Positions 13,201 through 24,814 of a stretch of DNA of 64,000 bases are shown in pieces. Position numbers and translations under genes: made by a program. The stretch comes from Laguncularia racemosa (taxonomy: Eukaryota; Streptophyta; Magnoliopsida; Myrtales; Combretaceae), in the NCBI GenBank assembly GCA_037954665.1, contig JBBMOL010000046.1, forward strand, positions 1,612,001 to 1,676,000. Reading direction: 5' to 3'. Under the pieces are notes generated by a model. That model ran no database searches. It saw only the letters and a list, made by a program, of their open reading frames with translations, and was not told the DNA's origin. The first letter of the stretch is position 1. Each line of letters opens with the position of its first letter.

Positions 13201-16200
13201 AAAGGTTGGAACACTACTAAGGGCAAATCATACACCGACCTGTGACTAGATTCCAAACCTGGGCCCATAACAACTTGGTATCAGAGCCAAACGTCATGGC
13301 TGGCTCCAAGCAAGACCAATTGGAAGCCTTCATTCAACAATACAAATAATATGTAGCAAGACAAGGAACGTCAACAAATAATGGAGGCCTTAGCTGAGAT
13401 AACAAAAAAGATAACTTCATTGGTGACCAATCTGCAATCTTTAGAGTGTTCAAGAGGGAATAGCGTTGATAGCAAACCCATCCAAATATGAGCAATCCAG
13501 TGAATCTTATGGAGAATTTTGAAGGAGCCCAAACGAGGCACCCCCCAAACCCAATCATGCAACCACCACCCCAAGTTGTGTCATACTATGGTGGCTCAAA
13601 CCAAGATGATAGCATACAGTCCCTAAAGCACACTAGGCAAGCATGCAACCCACTACCCCAAATCACACCATTTGATGGTAGTGCCATCTATGGTGAACAC
13701 ACTGCACATCCAAATCACGAAGAGTATGCGCACTACCCATGTGCAGCTCTTGTGGATCTCAGCCATGTGCTCCACCACCATACACCAACAATGAATTGCA
13801 TAGAGATCAAACATATATGGATTGTATCCCAGTGCACCCCCACTGTGAACCACAATCTAACCTGTCTCTATCAAAAACTATCTTCCAAGTTCTATGGGCC
13901 CTTTCACATCAAACATTGCATTGGTTCTGTATTATATTAATTAGAGCTACCAACAGATTGTATATTGCATGATGCGTTCCATGTCTCCTTTCTCGAGCAG
14001 TTCATAGGAGACCCTCCTACCAGTTTGTCACCATTACCACCATCGGCAGAGAGTAAGGTTGTACCTGTTCCTACTGCAGTTCTTTGATCCAGGCTTAATC
14101 AAGGTATACCTGAAGTCTTGGTACAATGGCAAGGATTACCACTAGAAGAAACCTCCTGGGAATCCATGGAAGAGTTTCAACGTCTCTATCCCACCTTCGA
14201 GCTTGGGACAAGCTCATTGATCAGGGAGGGAGTGACGTTAGAGATGCCTTTTGGGGAAAACAATATTCTAAGAAACACACATAATAGAGGTGGTTTCTAT
14301 TGAAGAAAACACACATATTAGACACAGCTTCATAATAGTCCTTTATTAAATTTAGTCTAGTCATTATTAATAGTAATTTTGGAGAGTATGCGTAATGGGT
14401 GCATATCAAACACAGATTATTAATTATTTTCCTTTTTTTGTAACAAATTGTTTGTATAAATATCTCCATTGAGATTAGTAATGCGCAAGCAAAAAGATTA
14501 TTATCAATTAGTCTAAAGTAGTTTTAGTTTAAGAGATTAGAGGGTTCTCTCCTAATCAGCTCTCAAACCTAATTTCATCATAGGTACTAATAAGACAGGC
14601 CGAAACACTACTAAGGGCAAATCGATCCTAATTAATGATTTGTTCATACACCAACCTGAGACTAGGTCCCAAACCCAGGCCCATAACACAACCAGGACCC
14701 AGCTATTATGAAGGAATAATTTTGCAATAAGTTTTCAATTATAATTAGTGAGCATTCAGGCTTTCATAAAATTTTCCATTTTGCTATTAACAAAGGCATT
14801 AAACAAGCTTCAATTTCCACAATTACTAACATCACATGCCAAAGGCGAAGGCCATTAATTTACATAGAACATCAGCATACCACCACAATGAAAACCATAA
14901 AGCCCCCTTATCCAAAAAAAACCATAAAGCCTCTCAAAGTCATCAACTAATATAATTATATGACAGGGCCCCCCAGGATTGATGGCTTAAATTTGCAACA
15001 TAGCATCAAATAAACAAATCTAGAAGATGAGAACTCACAACTAGGATTATGTATATAGATAAGAACATATAGACATGCTATTACCTTTCAAAAATGTTCG
15101 GAGCATCCACATCACAATCATAATTCACAAAAATATCAATGATAATTTGTGGATCCTGAGATATCTTCTCCAACAAATTGAGAACCGTCATCTTTTGTAA
15201 AAAGCTAGGCTGAAGCACATTTTCAAGCACTCGAAGCACAAGCATCGGAAAGAATATGCCGATTTCTGCTTTCAAGCCTGATCTGAATTTCGTCAACAGG
15301 TTCATAAATATAGAACACTGGAGCTGGAAAATAGCCATTACAGACAGTGCACTGTTCTTCAACAATGACAAGCAGAGGAACTGCTTAATAGCACTAAGAA
15401 ACCTGCAGAAATTTCAGGAGAACTTGATAAATATTCCCAAAATGCTTATAATAGTCAATCATAGTTTCTATTCCTGAGAATTTACATATGCTTCAGGGCA
15501 GTAAAGTGAATGTATAATTGCTTGAATTTCTTAGTTCTTCTAAGTCCTATACCCTCTATGATGGGATGAATACTTAAATAACCCTGAAGGCTGAAGTAGT
15601 ATAGCTTGACAAGCCACCACATTGAATAAATTATGGACAATGCCTTTACCAATATTTTTATGGTGTTATAACATCTCAAAACTACGAAAGGCTGAAGTTA
15701 ATGTGATATGAAATGATCAAAAACCCAAACATTTGGGGAAATCTTGCCTTTCACATTGCCTATTCCAGCCTGACTCTTATAGTCTAGTTTACGCTTGTTT
15801 CCCGCAGCTTTTTGTACTCGCTTGTAGAGTAGCTATGTAAACCATCCCATCTTATGACAATTGTACATTCCCTTTTCTATACTTGAATTTTTACTTATCC
15901 AAAAAAAAATTGACAAAAAGTGAAGCAAGTTCCAATATGGGTAATTACTTCGGACAGGTTGCACTTAACCTTGGATCAGCTCAAATCATAGCTGAGTCCA
16001 TCAACCCATCTATCAGTCTTAAGTCATCTCTTATTGAGAAGGTAACCACTGTCTAAAGTAAAGGCGTGAGGGCATTTTCAAATCTTTGGCTCTAAAAATC
16101 CAGAATTTTCAAAACCTATGACAAAAATGGTTTAAAGGGTTGGCTAATACACAAAATTGCCATCCCAAAAGTCAGGTCAAGAGACTATAAGAAGCTTTTA

Positions 16201-18045
16201 AATTCATTTGTGAAGATATCACAAGTTGAACCTCTGGCCTCCAACTCACAAATAATAATAACTCATTCTCATAAAATTAGCTCTCAGAAATTTATTACAT
16301 GGATCTTAAATTACAAGGACCAATTTTTTAAGGGAAATAGACTTCAATTCTCAAACAGTGACCAGATTTCCCCATTGTTAATCTATATGGAATTCTGCAA
16401 GGTGCACAGCACCATGGTTCATTTCCACACATTTTCTTTCTTTCTCATCAATATGCTTTGATAAAAATTTTCTGGAAAACTGAAAATTTCGTTAAAGAAG
16501 ACATCCTCAGTGTTTCGGAACTTCTTTACTCCTTACTACTTTACTAGTATATGGATAAGAAAATAAGTCGGCCAACTTACCAAAAGTAATGACAAAATTT
16601 GCCAAATTGAGGTTTAATTATCAACCATTTAATTCATGTTTACAAAATGTGGTTTATGAAACTATCACCACTCATCTAAGCTTACCAAACTTACTCAAAA
16701 CAAATGCAACAAAAAATCCACACGTTTTTCCCCATGGATGAGTATCCCATATGAAAGAACATCAAACAAACCAGGCTACTACTAGCATTACATTGAATAT
16801 CCACAAACTGCCATAAGATATAGCCTATTGCAATAAAAAATGGAAGTGTTTTTTCTTTTTCTTTTGCTAAACAAAAATGGAAATGGTTACTTCACCTAAT
16901 AACTCAAAAACAAGAAATATAGCACCATGAAAATAATGGAAGCAATAAACTTGCCTCTCATGGGTCCGCCAAATCGGACCTCCATTGTCCATAACAACCT
17001 TCAATAGCTCCAAAGACAGAATTTTTCCTCTCAACAGTATCTGATCATCCGACTGCTCCTGTGACGAGAATTTCATAGACAACTTACACAAATTCTTAAA
17101 AAGCAAGAACCCATCTTCTCTAATTTTACTCTCGCCCTTCCCCCCCAATTTACTCGACTCGCTATCACCCGTGTCATCTCTCTCCTCCACTCTGGACACC
17201 GAACTGTCCCCATTCCCATTCTCACTCTCAATATTCGATTCCGTCCCAATCCTTAGCTCTAAATTAACATTATCAGCTTTCCCATCATTCGCATCCACAA
17301 CCTCATTAACAAAATTTTGACAAAACTGAATCGAACTCCCTTCATTCAAATTCTTATCAGCAAACTCCAACAAGTCACTAACGGAAACCGTTTTAAACCC
17401 AACATTCATCGAATCCGCCTCCACTCTAGCAAAAACAATCACAACGATCTGTGCGAGAACGGATTTTGCGCAGATCTGATTCGTCCCATTCTGCCCACCT
17501 AAATACACATTATAACATGTCCTAACAATATGCACCAAACAATCACCCCTAATCAAAACACACGGCGAACGAACCGCAGACAACAAAACCCTAAGCACGC
17601 CTAGTTCGATCGATTCCTCACCCATTGAAACAGATTTACACACCTCTTGAATCAATCTCAAGATCAGAGACGGTGCAGAATCAGAATTATTGTTATTATT
17701 ATTATTGTCTCCGGTGGCAGCGATCTCAGAGCGGATGAGGTTGAGAGAGAAGAGCTTGAAAGCGCATTCGAGAGCCGGCTCAGCGACTTTGGAGTGAGAA
17801 GATTGGAGGGCGAGGAGTAGAGGCTGGAGACAGGAGAGAGAATCAGAGAGAGAGAGGTCAAGGAGAGGAGAGGGAGGATCAGATATCGGAGCTAGGTTTT
17901 CAAGTTTATCGAGAACCGATTTAGACGAAGAAACGATGTGGGAGTGTTTACGCCAAGCTGCATTTTTTATTATCTTGTCAAGACAGGGACCAATTACGCG
18001 ACCGCATCGGGTTTGCCCACCGAGAGATTGGGAGGCCGACGACAT
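4290..18045 (-). CDS. BIG1: Brefeldin A-inhibited ARF guanine-nucleotide exchange factor, BIG1/BIG4 type (11 exons)
   Basis: Large ARF-GEF that loads GTP on ARF GTPases at the trans-Golgi network for secretion and vacuolar sorting (family knowledge). Coding exons, 5' to 3': 18045-16955, 15402-15085, 12243-11910, 11697-11275, 10946-10654, 10040-9767, 9022-8520, 8262-7941, 7147-6787, 6164-5476, 4898-4290. They join in frame to 1738 codons, normal for the family. Domains: N-terminal DCB (exon 1, with a seven-Asn run near residue 115); HUS with its NYDCD box (residues 457-461); Sec7 from about 582, with the glutamic finger in LPGEAQKIDR (Glu671); then HDS repeats to the end. All introns are GT-AG except intron 1, which has a GC donor. 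Residue 709 is Leu (YSVILLNT), a brefeldin-resistance position. The start is the ATG at 18045, which gives the conserved MSSASQSLGG; a TTG upstream is not a start. Intron 2 holds a retroelement. BIG1 and BIG4 cannot be told apart here. Confidence 0.95.
11275..11697 (-). other. Sec7-domain exon (exon 4) of the BIG gene
   Basis: This exon encodes most of the catalytic Sec7 domain (residues 582-722). It carries the glutamic finger (FRLPGEAQKIDR) and the YSVILLNTDAHN helix that forms the ARF groove. The domain runs on into exon 5 (MSKADFIRNNRGIDDG). Both splice sites are clear: TTGCAG before the exon and AAG|GTTTGA after it. Confidence 0.93.
12826..13272 (+). repeat. 5' LTR of element F
   Basis: TG...CA ends (TGTTAGAGATGCC to CCATAACA). 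A TATA box, tataaatat, lies at 13071. It is clearly diverged from the 3' copy, so the insertion is old. Confidence 0.92.
13276..13287 (+). promoter_or_regulatory. Primer-binding site of element F (tRNA-iMet type)
   Basis: TGGTATCAGAGC is the complement of the 3' end of plant initiator tRNA-Met. It begins three bases after the LTR. Confidence 0.9.
13296..14221 (+). pseudogene. Gag start joined to integrase C-terminus and chromodomain (element F)
   Basis: An ATG at 13296 (MAGSKQDQLEAFIQQ) opens a gag frame with stops. It continues as a proline-rich stretch (13488 on). Near 13860 the text becomes the integrase C-terminal domain (KFYGPFHIKH, then ILHDAFHVSFLEQF at about 13955-13995). It ends in a chromodomain, VLVQWQGLPLEETSWESMEEF (14118-14180). 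Everything between gag and the integrase end has been lost. Several TGA/TAG/TAA codons and a frameshift remain. Confidence 0.82.
14236..14688 (+). repeat. 3' LTR of element F
   Basis: Starts CGTTAGAGATGCC (the first T has changed to C) and ends CCATAACA. It matches 12826-13272 over its whole length. Confidence 0.92.
16949..16954 (-). other. GC-type splice donor of BIG intron 1
   Basis: On the minus strand exon 1 ends ...GAGAG and the intron opens GCAAGT. The acceptor CTGCAG (15408-15403) joins in phase to GTTTCTTAGTGC and rebuilds a conserved Arg-Phe-Leu. AG|GCAAGT is the classic context of the minor GC-AG class. No GT nearby keeps the frame and the family sequence. Confidence 0.85.
17686..17708 (-). 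repeat. AAT/AAC trinucleotide repeat coding for an Asn run in BIG exon 1
   Basis: A short triplet repeat on the coding strand gives seven Asn after ATGD, in the variable linker of the DCB domain. The frame is kept, so copy-number changes would only lengthen or shorten the Asn run. Confidence 0.85.
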
Positions 18046-18081
18046 TGTTGTCAATGCATCGCGGTGTTCGTGGATCTGAAT

Positions 18082-18108
18082 AGAGAGAGAGAGAGAGAGA
18101 GAGAGAGG
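18082..18108. repeat. GA/CT microsatellite in the 5' UTR of the BIG gene
   Basis: About 13 GA repeats lie 37 bp upstream of the start codon (CT on the sense strand). CT-rich 5' leaders are common in plant genes, and GA repeats are bound by plant BPC factors. A role here is inference. Confidence 0.9.
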
Positions 18109-19007
18109 TCTATGGAACGGGAATGAGTCTGCTGGTAGGAAAAAGGTCGAAGGGTGGCGTTTAAGTTAATTAAAAAAAAATGCATTTTATACGTAACCAA
18201 AGCCATAAACAGCATAAGAAGGAAAGAAGAGGATTTTTTTTTTTTTTTTAACTTGGAATAGGAATAGGAATGGAGAGTTTTTGTTTAAAATTTTTTCAAA
18301 TAAATATTACATTTAGTATTAAGGTTACTTATTTTTATAATTAATTATTAAAAATTTTAAAGTGTTAATTTATTATCTAAACTTTATTTATTTTATGATA
18401 AATTGTGTAGACTTTACTTCTTTTTATAATCATCTATTTAAATTTTACTTATTTTTATAATTAATTATCTTGTTTGAATACTAAGTGATCTCAAAAAATT
18501 TGTATGTACTAAATTAATATTTTTAAATTTTAGGTAATTAATTGTAATAATGAATAAAATTTAAATATCAAATATAATATTAACCTTTTTTATTTTCTTT
18601 CTTTGTTTTATTTGATTAATTTGAGGAGTATTGAGAGTTCAAATGAGGAAACTATTTATATGGTTATAAGTCCATACTTATTATCATTTTCAAATTGAAA
18701 ATATTAATTCTTGTGGGAACACCTGTTAAACCATTAAACATATAAACTTTTTTTATTAAAGAAAAATATATTTATAAACTTTTCATATTTTATATACTTA
18801 TTTTTTGCAAACTATATAATCAATATTAAAATATATAATAATGTTTCTCTTTTCATTCTTTAACAAATGCACTAGATATTTATTGTTTATACATTTTCTA
18901 AAGGTGTCGTAACCTACAATGAGTAAGGAAACAAGGAGTTAAGGGGGTAGCGAGCAAATTGTTAGATGTTGATATAAAGAGTATATTCTTGTATTACATG
19001 CGTAGAG
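18109..19007. other. Region upstream of the BIG gene, no gene
   Basis: Very AT-rich DNA with poly-A and poly-T tracts (18172-18180, 18235-18250). It should contain the BIG promoter (minus strand). I see no distinctive box beyond AT-rich sequence. It ends where element C begins. Confidence 0.5.
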
Positions 19008-19674
19008 TGTTGAAAATATTATATAAATATATGGGGTTAAACCTATTAATTATTTGGCTTAACTCATTAAGCTAAGTAACATAATCCAATGAGTCTAATC
19101 CTATTATTGAGATGATTAAAGAAGAATTAGCTTTGTGAGCTCGGAATAGAGATCATTGGATCGGTTGTTCACATCCAACCTTTCTTAGGCAGACTCATGC
19201 ACTTATGAGAAAGGCTATTGGCCTCAAGTTATAGTAAGCTCATTAGGATAACCCTATAATGAATAGACTCCATCTCATTCGTTAATCACTAAAGTGATTT
19301 GACGGATGTTATCAAACCCAAAATCTATAAATACTTACCGATTACTCCTAATTAGGAGATTTTTCTAGATCCTAGAGATCAAAGAAATTGTGTTCTACTA
19401 AGAATTCTCTATTTTCAAAAATCAAATAAGAGTTCAAGCAAAAAAAAGTCTCCATTGCCTAAGAACTGCAAAGTTGATGCTTAAGATTCCCTTAACTCCC
19501 TTGTTTGTCACTTGTGCATTTGAAACTCTTCAGATTATCTGTTTCTCCTCCCTACAACTATCTCCTTAGTCATCCATTCACATGCTATCTTCACATCACT
19601 TCTGTGAAGTTATAAGCAATACAATACCTACATGATACTCATGTAACTACTCTTACTAGAACCCTCCATCTACA
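19008..19674 (+). repeat. 5' LTR of element C
   Basis: Begins TGTTGAAAATATTATATAAA and ends CATCTACA just before the primer site. A TATA-like tataaatact lies near 19325. It aligns along its length with 44111-44723. Confidence 0.8.
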
Positions 19675-19677
19675 TTT

Positions 19678-19695
19678 TGGAGACTCCATTGGGGA
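19678..19695 (+). promoter_or_regulatory. Primer-binding site of element C
   Basis: TGGAGACTCCATTGGGGA starts three bases after the LTR. The TGG-GACTCC pattern followed by a GGGGA run is typical of Tat/Ogre-type elements. I do not assign the tRNA with certainty. Confidence 0.7.
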
Positions 19696-19720
19696 CCAAA
19701 GATAAGTGATAAAAAAAGTA

Positions 19721-20900
19721 ATGGCACCTTCTAGAAAGAGAGGACCATCTAATAATATTTTTTAATAATAAGATCTTAACACTAAACTAACATAGTAGAA
19801 CCTACCTTAAATACCGTAGAATACCAATTAGGGCTATTCACAACCTGAGGCTCTAATAAATTCTACACAAATGATGCAAACTATGTAGGATAACATAAGG
19901 GCTCTAAATCAACTCATGATCATGCTTGCTCTGCTTATCACAAGGTTAGCTATCACTATTGCTATACAACAAGGTGTGGCATCGCCAAACACCAACATTG
20001 CTGCACAATAAGACACCTTCCATGCAACTCCATCACTTGTAGTTCCTCCAACTAACCCTCCCATTAATAAGGAAAACATTCTTCAAGAACAAAACCCTTC
20101 ACTAGATGTTCCCTTTCCCAATGCTTTTAATGAATCTAGCTATCAACCTACCCTTGTACCCACTTTTATAATATTTACTCCAAAGACCCCCTTTATAACA
20201 AAGGAAGACTTGGACACATACTCAAAAGAAATATAACCAAAGTTAATTGTGGGAGTACTAAAGTTAAGACTCCCTTATCACCAGCACATTGCTAAAAAAA
20301 CCCTACCCTAAGGACTATGTTAGTCCTAAGTTTATCTTGCTCAATACCAAGAAAGGGAGTGTCAATGAACATTTACTCAAGTTTATCGAGACACTGGAAG
20401 TATACAGGCTTGATGATGACTTGAAACTTAAAGAATTCTCCAAGTTGCTAACTAAAGAGGCATATACTTGGTATGTCAATCTCCCTTTAGGGTTAGTCAA
20501 TTTGTAGGGGTCTATGCGCAAGTTGTTCCTAGAGAAATTCTTCTCCACCTAGAAACAAGTTATGATAATAGAGATGGAAAAAACATAATAAAACCTGAAG
20601 GAAGACTTGATGGATTATATAGAGCATTCTAGAGAGTGCACCTTAGACATCCAAGATGTATGTGATGAGAGAGAGTTAGTGTAAACTTGTATTCAAGAGA
20701 TGCTCGTCTACTTGGAAAATCTCAACCTAAGTTCCTTATCTACACTTGTCGAGACTAAGTTAAGACTTCTAGAGACAACAAGAAACCAAGAAATGATAGA
20801 TCACGAGGCTCTACATCAGCTCTTTCTTTCCCATGCCCAATGGGAAGGTAGATGCTTTGCTTAATCGATGGTTGCGAGATGGGAATATCAAGCCCCTAAG
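19721..20900 (+). pseudogene. Gag remnant of element C
   Basis: ATG at 19721 (MAPSRKRGPSNN) followed by many stops. The recognisable capsid part is at 20230-20560: KDYVSPKFILLNT, then EAYTWYVNLPLG, then FLEKFF. This is the usual gag core in which a Trp/Tyr pair precedes a Lys/Phe-rich helix. It runs into a broken stretch to about 20900. No intact zinc knuckle is visible. Confidence 0.7.
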
Positions 20901-21429
20901 AGTGAATCGTTTATTGGCATAAAATGAGAAGAATGATCCTAAGTTTTGTCACAAGGCTATAGGTCTCCTCATAAAAGAATGTTAGACTTTGAAGAAAATT
21001 TTTAACAACAAAGTCTGTAATAAGGAACTTGTCATAGAAAATAATGATATCTGTAATAATCCACTTCCTACATTCAATAATTAATGGGGTATTGCAAATG
21101 CTCTCAGCCACAATCCTAGCATTGAAGAAGGAAATATGACACACACCAAAACATGTAACAAGCAATAGGCTCTAATTGGGAATGATGAAGGTGCATGCTC
21201 GCTAGTGGTTACCGTCTTAATGAAGACAGCCAATTTTAGAAATTTTTTTACTTGCTAGGGTTTAATGAGGATGAATGGCTTGTAGTAGCAACTACATTTA
21301 CCTAAATCGCTAAGAGACAGTATAGGGAATACAATCTAATGCAACCTGTATGAAGAATGTTTAATGCGCATGAGAATGTGATACTTTTTACAGATGCAGA
21401 CATGTACACTAAGAATCCTAATCACAACT

Positions 21430-21760
21430 ATCCTCTTTAAATATAATGCCGATTAAGAGAACATTCATAGACAATAACTCCTCTATAAATATAATGTTGA
21501 TATCTACATTCAAGGCTATAGGAATAGACAACTAGTGCTTGATGAGACAATCTTTTGTTGTGAATAGTTTCCTTGATGTGTCTATAGACATAATAGCATA
21601 TGTCAATGTGGACTTTAAAGTTCACCCCATACAAGGCTCTACATGGTTCTACATGATTGATGCACCCATATCCTACAATCTACTAGTTAGAAGGAAGTAG
21701 TTACACGATCACAATCTTATACCCTCAACAAGTTGTATCCCATTGAGGTTGCATTCTTTG
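21430..21760 (+). pseudogene. Aspartic protease remnant of element C
   Basis: The frame gives RTFIDNNSSINIM, where the active-site Asp is followed by Asn-Asn instead of the normal small residues. It continues with AYVNVDFKVHPIQGSTWFYMID and YNLLVRR, the flap and C-terminal strand of the family. Stops interrupt it. Confidence 0.6.
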
Positions 21761-22059
21761 ATGAGTACGCTAAAGAGGGAGAGACTACTATTACAAAACC
21801 TTTTAACACAATACTACCCACTTGGGAGGAGACTCAAGGGAAGCTCAAGAGAAAGAAGAGAATGCCAGGATCTCGTGGGGGTAAGAAAAAGACAAAAAGG
21901 AATGAGGGAATAAAAAGTTTCATAAGGGAAGATAGACGAAGGGTGTAGTACTTATGATGGTCTATGGGATATGAAGAAGATGGATCTGAAGAAACTTGCT
22001 TATTTTCTTCAAATCCCATACTAATACAAGAAACCCAACCTACCTCTCTAAAGATGCAG

Positions 22060-23560
22060 GATCAGCTTAAGCCATAGGTTGATGAGTTTAAAGAATTAGA
22101 TCTAGCAAAACCAAGAGAGTCTCCAAAGCCCATCTTCATTAGCAAGAATCTATTGCAAGAGCTTAAGATCTACCTAGTAGTTTTGCGAAGAGAGTATAGA
22201 GACGTGTTTGCATGGACCTATGAGGAAATGCTGGGACTAGACCCCAATCTAATAGTACATAGATTGAACATTGCAGCTAAATTTAAGTTAGTAAAATAAA
22301 GACAACTAGTTTTCCACCTAGAAGTTGAGATCCAAATCAAAGGAGAAATTGAGAAGTTACTCTAAGTTGGCTTTATCAAGCCAATTGAGCACCCTACATG
22401 GTTAGCTAATATTGTGCTAATAAGGAAGAAAAATGGTTAGATATAATTTTGTATAGATTTTCATGATCTCAGCAAGGTTTGCCTAAAGAACGACTTCCCA
22501 TTGCCATATATAAACACATTAGTAGATGCCACAACAAGACATGAATTGTTCTTGTTTATGGATGGTTTTGGCAGCTACAATCAAATCAAGATGGCTATTA
22601 GGGATGTTGAGTGTACCACCTTTGGGACACCGGCAGGAAATTTCTACTATATTGTTATGCCCTTTGAGTTTAAGAATGCGAAAGCTACTTATCAAAGAGT
22701 AATGACTGCTATATTTCTATGATATGATGCATGATTTCATAAAAAAAAAAAAGAAAAAAACTATGTAGATGACATAATTATTAAGTTAAGGAAGGGGTTG
22801 GATCACTTGATATATATGTAGGAGGTTTTTAAGAGGTGCCGATTATATAAGCGGGGCATGAACCCGCTAAAGTATGTCTTTGGTATAGCATCTAGAAAAT
22901 TCCTTAGATTTGTAGTTCATAGGAAAGGGATCAGTGTTGATCCAGCAAAGGTACAAGCTATATAATCCATGCCCTCACCCATTAGCTCAAAGGAATTAAA
23001 AATATTCATAGGGAAGGTCTCTTATATTAAGCGATTCATCCTTATACTAGTTGAGATCTCTTTCCCACTACAACTGCATATGAAGAAAGGAGCACTATGT
23101 GAGTGGGGGCAATTACAAGAGGAGGCTATTTAGAAGGTAAAGGATGTACCCACTTCTCTACAGATGATGACAATGCCTATCAAAGGATTACCAATGATTC
23201 TCTACTTGACATCCACTAACAAGTCCATTAGGGCTTTACTTGCATAAGAACTTAAGGGTAAGGAGTGGCCTATATACTACCCAAGCTGATCCCTCCAAAG
23301 GTGTGAAGTCAATTATTCGACTTGCGAAAAGCATCGTCTCGGTTGATATTTACTATATAGAAGTTGCATCACAACTTCTTAGCACATAAAGTCAACTTTA
23401 TCACTTACTCTAACCTAATAAAATACTTACTATCACAGTCGGCCTTGTCAGGATGAATTGCAAAATGGTTACTCCTCTTATTAGAGTTTGACATTACGGT
23501 TATGCCACTTAAGTCTATTAAGTCTCAAGCTCTAGCAGACCTCCTAGCCTATTTTTCTAT
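22060..23560 (+). pseudogene. Reverse transcriptase and first RNase H of element C
   Basis: Tat-type RT: VFAWTYEEMLGLDPN, then GFIKPIEHPTWLANIVLIRKKNG, CIDFHDLSKVC, and FMDGFGSYNQIKM (22555-22595). The active-site YVDD is intact at 22762-22773. A run of A bases (22739-22759) just before it breaks the frame. The thumb and the first RNase H follow in damaged form to about 23560. At least ten stops are present. Confidence 0.85.
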
Positions 23561-23629
23561 GACACATGAGACTTACACCATGGAGATGACCTCAACGGAG
23601 TTTCATGAAGACTCCAAGAGGACAAATTT

Positions 23630-24030
23630 AGGTGGAGAATGGTAGGTATAGTTTGATGGTTCCTATACTAGTACCAAGCAAGGAGCTGGAGTAGTATTGA
23701 TGTCCCCTAATAGCCTAGAGATACTACTAGCATTTAAACTAGATTTTCGTTATACCAATGATGTGGTTGACTATGAGGCTTTACTATTTGGACTCATTTC
23801 TGCGCAAAATGTTAGGGCGTCACACTTATGCATCCGTGGTGATTCAAACTTGATTATCAAGTAAGGCAATGGCAAATTTGCTCTCAAAGAACTAGCACCA
23901 GCGCCTTATAAGGCTACAGTGCAATCTTTGGTCAACAAGTTTAATTTAGTGAAATATGAGCACGCAAAAAGATCGACCAACCATTATGTAGATGCACTAG
24001 CAACATTGGCATCCAAAGTTCCTATTTAAG
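23630..24030 (+). pseudogene. Second RNase H (plant/archaeal type) of element C
   Basis: A separate RNase H module follows the normal one. FDGSYTSTKQGAGVV gives the first Asp, YEALLFGL the Glu, RGDSNLII the second Asp, and STNHYVDALATLASKV the last Asp. All four acidic positions are readable. Two TAG codons stand where Trp or Gln codons are expected. A doubled RNase H separates the Tat lineage from other plant Ty3/gypsy groups. Confidence 0.82.
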
Positions 24031-24149
24031 ACGAAGAAAATGGTTTAAATATTCAAGTCATCAGAAAGTCCATTTTATGCACAATTCTATAGTTATTAAA
24101 TGAAGAAGAGGAAGCAGTAGATGACTAGCGTACTCCCATCAAGGCCCAA

Positions 24150-24809
24150 CTAATGTATCCTAATGCAACTTATGTGGCAACCTTAAAAAATTTCATTTGC
24201 ATCAATGGCATCTTATACTTCAAGGGTCCAAAAGGCGTCTTATTGCAATATATTTGTGCAAGGCAAGCATGCTTAAAGTTGGACAAATATCACAAAATCT
24301 GGTGTGAACAGGAAGGCCATCCCTGCACTACCTCATACAGTGTGTAGGGTATTACTAGTTTACCATGGCTAAAGATGCTTCTCAAATACAAATGAATTGT
24401 CCAAAATACTTCGAGCTTCCTAATTAAGGATAATGCAACTTTATGGTGAGTGTTGGTGATTGGAGACACCTTTACATAGACTTTGAAAAATAGCATCTTG
24501 CTTACAAATAATGCTAATGCCTACCTAGTAAAGCACAAGACGAGAAAGTACATTATGCATGAGGACCAGCCATACAGGGTATCATTCATGGGACAATCCC
24601 TTAGGTGCGTGACACCACCTAAACAAAGATTGTACTAGCTGAAGCTCACTCTAGAGATGATGGGGAACATCAAAGAGGAAGAAAGTTATATTACCACCTA
24701 TTAGGCTTAGGGTACTACTAGCTTACAATGGAAAATGATGCATTCAACTTTGCTAGGAGGTGTGTCACATGTCAATAACACAGTAATGCAATCCATGTGC
24801 CCGAGGTTA
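24150..24809 (+). pseudogene. Integrase N-terminal part of element C, before insertion D
   Basis: Contains the connection region (NGILYFKGPKG) and two partly repeated modules, each with a GYY...TM segment (about 24350 and 24715). The second leads to FARRCVTCQ, the Cys pair of the HHCC zinc-binding domain. The frame is cut at 24810-24814 (CACTG) by solo LTR D. Confidence 0.72.
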
Positions 24810-24814
24810 CACTG

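Larger units (their letters stand above)
12826..14688 (+). mobile_element. Short, internally deleted chromovirus (element F) in BIG intron 2
   Basis: A complete LTR element of only 1863 bp, antisense to the host gene. Its LTRs are 12826-13272 and 14236-14688. The flanking 5-mers are CAGCC (12821-12825) and CAACC (14689-14693), a target duplication with one G-to-A change. The primer-binding site TGGTATCAGAGC (13276-13287) follows the 5' LTR, and the purine tract cagggagggagtga precedes the 3' LTR. The interior runs from gag straight into the integrase C-terminus, so protease, reverse transcriptase and RNase H are gone. Such an element could move only with enzymes supplied in trans. Confidence 0.93.

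Noticed and set aside
15770..15912. Possible LINE or SINE 3' end with poly-A in BIG intron 1
   Set aside because: The text before the A-run (ttacttatccaaaaaaaaa) is suggestive, but no coding part or target duplication could be found.
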